From: Pohlia nutans
Taxonomy: Eukaryota; Streptophyta; Bryopsida; Bryales; Mniaceae
Length of the DNA: 64,000 bases
Direction of reading: 5' to 3'
Assembly: GCA_022496805.1 (NCBI GenBank)
Contig: CM040089.1
Span: 37,122,372-37,186,371, forward strand
Part shown: positions 57,458-64,000 of the stretch, one piece after another
Numbering within the stretch: the stretch's first letter is position 1
How the letters are laid out: every line of letters begins with the position of its first letter
Program-made: the position numbers and the translations under genes
Notes under the pieces: generated by a model
Databases searched by the model: none
Seen by the model: the letters and a program-made list of their open reading frames with translations, nothing else
Told to the model about the DNA's origin: nothing

Positions 57458-60283
57458 GTATATGATTTTCAAAAATACAGACACTAGCCTCACGAATGGA
57501 CATACTCTTAGAACATGTTCATTAGCGGTTGCTATCCTCAAACTTCTTGCTAAAAATGGAAGTCATAATTTTTGCCAATCAAAGTGCTCGAGGCTGGTAT
57601 TTTGATTGTAGATACTAGCCATATTCTTCTTGACTGTCGAAGGGTGAAACATGGTATTGTGTACCAAAAAGTTGATTTGCCCTGTTGAAATTACAATGTT
57701 TTTGTTCAGAGGCTATAGATTTCATATTCTTTAACTCCAATGTACATTTGAGGGATCCAAAGAAAAAAATCTTAAATAAAATAAATATTTAATACATTTT
57801 CAACTTGTTTTATATCAACTTTTCAATTTGCTTCAAAACTACTTTTTCAATTTTGACTACTTCAACGTCACTAAATATACATAAATAATTATCGAAGATG
57901 AATTTTTCAATTTTCTTTGTGAGACTTTATTAAACATCATGTCTTTAATTTTATTAGCAAAAAAATATATACAAAAATAAAATTTTAATATATTTTTCGA
58001 CCTTGCATTGTTGTTTCTTCACAGGATCAATGTTGGTTCACTTTACCATGCTTTCACCTGGAAATTTAGGTATGGGGGTGAAATCATGGTAGGGCGACCA
58101 AAATGTGTACTTACATTTTCAGATTTCAAGATTTTTGGCATTCAAAAAATTATAGTATTTATTTTTAAAATATTTCTCCATAAGGGACTTAAAGAATTAT
58201 ATAATGCAATATCAAAACTTTTGATTATAAATTATTTTAGAAAAATTAATAATAGCATTTGGATCCAAATGTTATTGATTGTTACACCTCATAAAATGTG
58301 TAGAGTTCAAAAAAATTCTATAAATATTACAAAATATTCCAAATATTTTGAAAATAGTATATTTTAATTATATTTAATTTTTTGTAATTATTATATAGTG
58401 CTAAGTCGAAGTAATGGCAAATGTACACTTTTATTTTTACAAAACCAACGCCCTAGTGTGAAAACACCCTTGACTGGTGGTTATATATGTGAGGTTTGGA
58501 AATAGGAATATTAGCCTCCCATGTGGGTTTACTCTTACGGCATTGTATATTGATGATCGCTTGATAAGGTTCTTCACATATCTAGTAGTTTTGAAACATT
58601 GAATGACCAGGGAGGTGTTTTTTGTTACCGTTGTCTGACCCTCTGGGACTTTGTGCAGTACAACAAATGCCTCGGCATTTGCAAATTTCCAATGAAAAGT
58701 TTACAATAAATGCTAAGACCCACCTCCAAATTCTCTTTATTCCTCCAAACAATAAGCAATTTTTGGTGAGCCCAACATTTAACACGCAATTTGCTACACT
58801 TGGCCAAGTGCGTTCATTTCACGAGCAAATCTTACTTAAAAAAATTTGTGTAAAAAGTTCTTTAAAAAACAGCGATTTTGTCTTTCTACAATCACTTACA
58901 TTGTAAACAAACAATTCTTTTATTTAATTTTTATGCTTATCTTTATCTTTTCTTTTATCTTGTTTCTTTCTTGTCTTCTTTCTTGTTTTCTTTCTTGTTT
59001 TCCTTCTTGTCTCCTTCTTGTCTTCTTCTTTTCTTCTATTTTTTCTTCATTCCTCTTGCAAACCCTACACCCAAAACCGCAAACCCTACACCCGCAGAAG
59101 AGAGAGAGAATTTTTTATTTTTTATTTTTCATCTTCTTTCTTGTTTAGGGTTCATGAACCCTAAAAATAAAATAAAAATTAGGGTTCAGCCGGCGCTTGA
59201 ATCCTAAACGGCGGACGAGGGAGAATTTCTTTTTTCCTTTTTTTCCATACACTATTTTTTATAATTAACAAAGTCATCATAATAAATGGTATCTTACTAT
59301 TTTGCTTTAGCGCACTAGGTAACTTGTGATTGGTTTTCAAGTGCAGAAAGGATAGACAAAGGCCCTTCAAGGCTGAATTCCTAGATACCATTGGTGCAAC
59401 AATAAGGTCTTTTTCTCAAGGCTCCTTCACTCCTCCAAGTAGCACCTCTCCTACTCCTGTTCTCTTGTTGGCTGCCCTCGGGCCCAGATTAAACTGTATT
59501 CTTTTCTTTATTTTTAATTGAACTTAACTTAATTAATAATAAGAATATTATTATTATTATTATTAATATAAACTTGTAATTGGTTGAAAATATGTTTAAT
59601 GAAGTGCATGGGTAGGGTGAACAAAGTGACCTTCCAACACCATTTTCTTTTATTTTGTTGTTGATGAAGTTTTGTTGCACTTAACCCTTTACTTGTGGTA
59701 GACGAAGTATATCATGTAACAGATACAACAACTTTGTACAATAAAGGGTACCCTTTATTGGCTCTGACCGTAGGGAAGAGGCATTGCGGGACACTCATTT
59801 TTTTGGGCTAAATACCACTGTAGCAAATATATTCCATCCATAATTCCACTGAAATGCATTCTCGTCCTTCACCCCTTCTATTCCAGTCAGAGCTCCTTGT
59901 AGCGTAGCTGCTTGTTTGTGTCAAAAAATAAAATAAAAATACAATAGATAGAGAGAAACTCTGTCCCAAAGGGCCGATGTGAATGAAGACTTGGCCACAT
60001 AGTAGTTGACCTAGCAGCTACTACCGCCTCCATTTTCAAAGGTAAAATTTAAGGAATAAACTTTGATATATATAATTAGTGTTATGAGCTAGCAGTCGGT
60101 TTTATCAAACTGGCGTTCAAGGGAAGGGTTGCTACGCCAGCCAAAGTATTGGATTGCCAGTTACTATTCCAGAGCAACTGAGCTGACAGCTCTACCTCTA
60201 TGTGACCCTGACATGAAGAACCAAGGAAGAGCATGTTGGGGGGAAGTGCTGCCAATTAGGCCATTAAATACGGCAAAAATGTA
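57458..60283. other. Long intergenic stretch
   Basis: No supported gene. A pyrimidine tract of TTCTTTCTTGT-type repeats (58960-59055) is followed by AAACCCTACACCC repeats (59060-59098), which resembles a plant leader, but no coding exon follows. The isolated palindrome ATAAAGGGTACCCTTTAT at 59740-59757 matches the retroposon 3' hairpin. A (TTA)n run lies at about 59547-59566. Confidence 0.45.
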
Positions 60284-60827
60284 TAGTACCCACCAACAAG
60301 TTTACGTTCATTCAACTTTTTAGAGAATTGCCAATAAAAATTACAAAAATTATAAGCTTTGAGTCTAATTTGGACAAGTTGTAGTGCACAAGATGAACCT
60401 GACACATAAAATTGAGTTTTAATAATAAAAGGTTTTTTTTAAATCAATTTTTATTTGAAATTCAAACCTTCATTTTTTTCCCTTAATTCAAACAACTATA
60501 AATACAAATTTTGTTACTTATGGTTTATAAAAGAATTGATGGAAAGAATGAAAATCTTTTGTAGAATCATGTGGAAAAAAAAATTGTGAATTTTGGGGTC
60601 ATATTTACTAAAATACCAATGTTTGAAGTTTTCAATTCAGAAATGTTCAATTTGAATGTAAATTTTTTATTTTTTTAATATTTGATCCACAAAATTTCCA
60701 AAGACATAATTTTTCACACTTCAAATGGTTTAATATATTTTAATATTAATATTAATATTGTATAAATTTAATTATTTAATTCAATTCTTTGAAAGCTGAA
60801 TGAACGTAAACTTATTGGTGGGTACTG
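60284..60827. mobile_element. TA-target MITE with about 45-bp inverted ends
   Basis: The left end TAGTACCCACCAACAAGTTT and right end AAACTTATTGGTGGGTACTG continue inverted through ACGTTCATTCA. TA flanks both sides, as in Tc1/mariner-type insertions. The interior is AT-rich and non-coding. Confidence 0.75.
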
Positions 60828-61882
60828 TACTGGCTCGTCAACAACAAGAAAACCTCTACGAATATGTGTTCCAGGAGACACGTTATTGTAGATTTTGGGA
60901 AGTTCCAAGGCTGAGTTGGGCGGCTTGAAGCCCACTCCAGTTTAGGAGGAGGGGACGTGATATCTGCTCCAGTGACCATCAGCCCCACGTGGGCTTTGTC
61001 TCCATTTAATTTAATTTACTATTTGTTTTCTGGAACACAAATGAAACAAATCTTTGTCATCATAACATTATTTAGCTAGTGTTGATTGTCCTATTACCAA
61101 CCACTTAAGCAATCTGACCTATATTTGGCAGTGGTAAATCCGGAAAAAAATTATGACCGCGTTCGAAATAGGATTTCATGAGGATTGCAAAAAATTGCAA
61201 CTTATAAGAATAAGTATTTGAATAAGTACAAATTTTCAAAGTGAAAGTCATAGGTTTACCTAAAACCGATCACATGCTCTAATGTACAAATGAGGTACAT
61301 CTTCCCTTTGAAAATCTAGAAATTAGGCAAGAATCTAGGGTGGTTGGTTTTGGGTACCTGGTTGGTAATAGGACAATCAACCTTAGTACTGCAGCACACC
61401 TTTTGCTTGGGCATAGAATCAGCATCAAATTGATGATGTGGAACATGTAGAAACTATTTAAAAAAACAAAAGTTTGTTGTACTGCCAAGTCATCTATAGC
61501 TAAAGATGGCTTTGATTCTTCAGAAGATTATGATTCCTGCAATGATTTTGACCTACGATGTTGATTTCCAAAGGTGAACAGCGGGGTTGTTAAAGAATGT
61601 TATGATTGCAAAAAATGAACTCTCTAGTACATATAGAAATTTCTCATTTCTCCATTTACATCCAGACCCCATGTGAGCAGCACTCAGTAAGTTATATGTG
61701 GAAGTAAAATGAATATTTCTAGTAACTGGTTTGTCCAAACAAGTATTTTCCAAATTAAAGGATGTTTGGTCGGAAGAGTCTATGTCGTCTTTGAGTGTAA
61801 CCGAAATCAAATCAAATAGAGAATCCAACACCCTCCACCTTCAATTTTGGACATGAGCTTTGTAAGCCAAGTCCAAGTTGTC
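60828..61882. other. Intergenic stretch
   Basis: No gene recognised. AGTGTTGATTGTCCTATTACCAACCA (61079-61104) pairs with TGGTTGGTAATAGGACAATCAACC (about 61360-61383), another foldback of about 300 bp. Confidence 0.45.
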
Positions 61883-62214
61883 TACTATAAGAAAACTTGG
61901 TAAAAAAGAACCGCAGCTGAATTCAGCTGCGGTTCGTTTGACCTCATTCCGTTGCAGTCCCTAAACGATTGCAGCGACTTTTTTTGCAATCTGTGGACTC
62001 AATTGTTGATATTTTGAGGCGTGTAATATACCGTTGGAAAGGTCTTGAAAATACCTTTCCAACAGTATATTACATGTCCCAAAATTCATAATATCCCGAC
62101 CACAAATCGCAAAATTCAGTCGTTGCAGTCGTTTAGGGACTACGGCGGAATAAGGTCAAACAAACCGCAGCTGAATTCAGCTGCGGTTCTTTTTTACCAA
62201 GTTTTCTTATAGTG
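61883..62214. mobile_element. CACTA-like MITE with palindromes inside its inverted ends
   Basis: The ends TACTATAAGAAAACTTGGTA and TACCAAGTTTTCTTATAGTG are inverted, with GTC duplicated on each side (61880-61882 and 62215-62217). Each end contains the self-complementary AACCGCAGCTGAA/TTCAGCTGCGGTT. The inner arms also pair through most of the element. Confidence 0.85.
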
Positions 62215-62419
62215 GTCATAGCCACCTAATCAAACAAGCCACCTAAGTATATCTCAAGCTTGCCACATGCCTTGCCATTATCTCAAAATGAATGTGGGTC
62301 AGAATGTCCAAACCTTGGCTCGCTATAAACTCACCTTAAACTGAGTTTGGGCACTTTTGTGACAGCAAAACTAGGTTACCCTCCTTTCTATTTTGGATTC
62401 TTTGAAAACCATGCCAATG

Positions 62420-62539
62420 CACTAGTAGAAAAGGTGTCACTGCCAAGGAAGATGCCAATGCAAGTAGTGCCCAATTTCACGTATGCACAGTGACTTTGCT
62501 TGGGCATGTCCTTGGGGAGCGCCACCTTTTCTACTAGAG
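62420..62539. mobile_element. Mini-CACTA element, decayed copy
   Basis: The ends CACTAGTAGAAAAGGTGTCA and CCACCTTTTCTACTAGAG. The interior matches 33970-34089 (AGATGCC.A.GCAAGT.GTGCCC). The right terminus has a substitution and no duplication remains. Confidence 0.8.
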
Positions 62540-63324
62540 GTTTGTTTGGTTGCCTTAGATACCGGTTAGACTCACCTTACCTAACATGTGTTCTCTCTTC
62601 TTTTCGGTTAGCTCTAGTGTAAGTTTCTACATTCTCGTGGGGAAGGATTTGAATATTGCTTGTGCGGTCATTGGCATTTCTACTACTATAATAGCTCATG
62701 AATCACTGGGAAGCTGGCATTGTCAGAAAGTAGAAACAATGATGCTACGTGACAATGATCTTTGAGGTCCCCACAGTCATCAATGCACACAGAAAGTGGA
62801 AAATCGTCATCACTTCTCATACTGTTCATAGACTTCCATCTTCAGAAACTAAACATAGTAATAAAACAAAGCAATCAAACAAAACAAAACCATAAAAAGA
62901 ACTGAACCTAATGGCCAGGGCTGGCTAGAGCTCGTGCAAACTTGCATGGGCCATGCATGGCCATGACCATGGTCTGAACCTCATGCCCCCATGCCCCCAT
63001 GCCCCCATTTGCAGTGGCTTTTTCCAGCCTGGCCCTGCCCCCCTGCCCACACCTCCCTCCTTCCTTTCCTTCATGTATCCTGCCACTCTGTCAGCGTAGA
63101 AGAAGTCCAAGAATTTGAGAATTAAAGGTAGAATGTAAATGAAACTAACGGGACCTGTGCCGTTGAGCATGTTCCTCGAGGTTAGAGCATCTCCACCCTT
63201 GGCATGGCCTTCCACACCAGCCCATGCTATCACACTTGCGTTCCTCATGCAGGTAAAATCATGTACACAAAAATATAATTTGCGCATTGTTGAAGCTTGT
63301 CTTATTTGAATGCAAGCACTATTG
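62540..63324. other. Intergenic stretch with a 9-bp microsatellite
   Basis: CATGCCCCC is repeated three times at about 62981-63007. The 160-codon minus-strand frame across 62925-63407 runs into a MITE and has no family resemblance, so no gene is called. Confidence 0.45.
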
Positions 63325-63634
63325 ACGACCCATTCACACCAAAAAGCTCCAGCACTTGCGTTGTGTTCTTGGAATGCTACAAGGTAAATTTTGAAAATAA
63401 TATACAATTTCTTGCAGTGTCAGAGCCTTGTCTCTTCCTGCTTTTGGCCAGCGCATGTGCGTTGGTCGGGTGCAAATTTCTTGCGGCACCCAAAATGCAT
63501 TGGAGCAGCTTCTTGCATGCGTCAGGTTAAAAAAAATGAATTTTTACAGGAGCACACTTTAGCTACCAAAAACTTACTTGACGAACGTAGATTCTTTACC
63601 GCACTCATGTTGGGTGATTGGTGTGAATGGGCCA
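63325..63634. mobile_element. hAT-like MITE, copy 4
   Basis: It runs from GACCCATTCACACCAAAAAG to TGGTGTGAATGGGCC. It is an intact relative of 55582-55885 in the opposite orientation and shows the undisturbed target of the TTAA element nested in the 23.5-kb copy. Confidence 0.8.
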
Positions 63635-64000
63635 TGAATGCATAAAAACTTCCCTCCCGCAAATTTCCAATTGTTTTTTTTTTTTTGCATTGCATTGCTT
63701 CATTTTCTTACATGCGTTCCTTTTTCACTGTAGAGATTTAAATAAAATTGATTTTGCCATGCTACTTACCATAACGCACGCACATCTTGTCGCATGTGGC
63801 TAGTGTGAACCGGCCAACAGTAAAGGTGACGCCAACATCATATTTATCATGTTACAAGATGTACTCTCCCACCCATTCACGCCAAACATGCACCCACCAA
63901 CGCTACTTTTAGTTGGTGGACCACTCACAAGCCACCACATACACACTAATAGACAAACAACTCTATGATTGCATTATCTCAAACCAAGATCCAACTAAAT
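63635..64000. other. Window end, intergenic
   Basis: No gene recognised. Phrases such as CTAGTGTGAACCGGCC (63801) suggest another MITE terminus like that at 33413 or 55582, continuing past the window edge. Confidence 0.4.

Noticed and set aside
58960..59098. Pyrimidine tract plus AAACCCTACACCC as the promoter of an unseen gene
   Set aside because: No coding exon with plausible splicing follows within about 2 kb.
62925..63407. 160-codon minus-strand open frame
   Set aside because: Its start lies inside a hAT-like MITE and the rest crosses a 9-bp microsatellite. The translation has no recognisable domain.

Overview
The window looks like nuclear DNA of a land plant or close streptophyte relative. 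Three genes belong to recognisable plant families: an organellar methylenetetrahydrofolate dehydrogenase/cyclohydrolase, a redox-regulated chloroplast fructose-1,6-bisphosphatase, and an ACT-domain STY-type protein kinase. Their coding exons are GC-richer and joined across GT-AG introns, while the surrounding DNA is AT-rich and full of small non-autonomous transposons. I cannot name the species. The absence of dense LTR retrotransposons and the sequence divergence from flowering plants make a bryophyte or other non-flowering plant my weak guess.

Layout. FolD-type gene on the minus strand (594-4921, 6 exons), with inverted repeat arrays in the introns on either side of exon 3 and a 304-bp Helitron inserted in one array. 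Region 5.5-17.9 kb is repeats only: foldback elements, a tandem trio of TTAA-flanked elements (7150-8878), a 1-kb near-perfect palindrome (9251-10270), Tourist-like elements and microsatellites. Chloroplast FBPase is on the plus strand (18547-21169, 4 exons). Region 21.2-36.5 kb is again repeats: a transposon carrying two other transposons (23480-24427), retroposons, an 82-base perfect stem (33542-33625) and a mini-CACTA element. The ACT-domain kinase is on the plus strand (37220-42484, 12 exons). A three-exon gene for an unrecognised protein with one predicted membrane segment lies on the minus strand (47628-49890). Region 49.9-64 kb is repeats only.

The genes do not form a functional cluster. 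FBPase serves the Calvin cycle, FolD serves one-carbon metabolism in an organelle, and STY kinases are known to phosphorylate transit peptides of chloroplast precursors, so the three share only a loose organelle theme.

The most unusual content is in the mobile DNA. Several elements share CCCCTAA-type ends and TTAA target duplications, the hallmark of piggyBac-like transposition, and one insertion is proven by comparison with empty paralogous sites. A CACTA-type element (57187-57454) carries a fragment of another sequence whose differences are mostly at third codon positions. Inverted intronic repeats around FolD exon 3 are well placed to drive circular-RNA formation.
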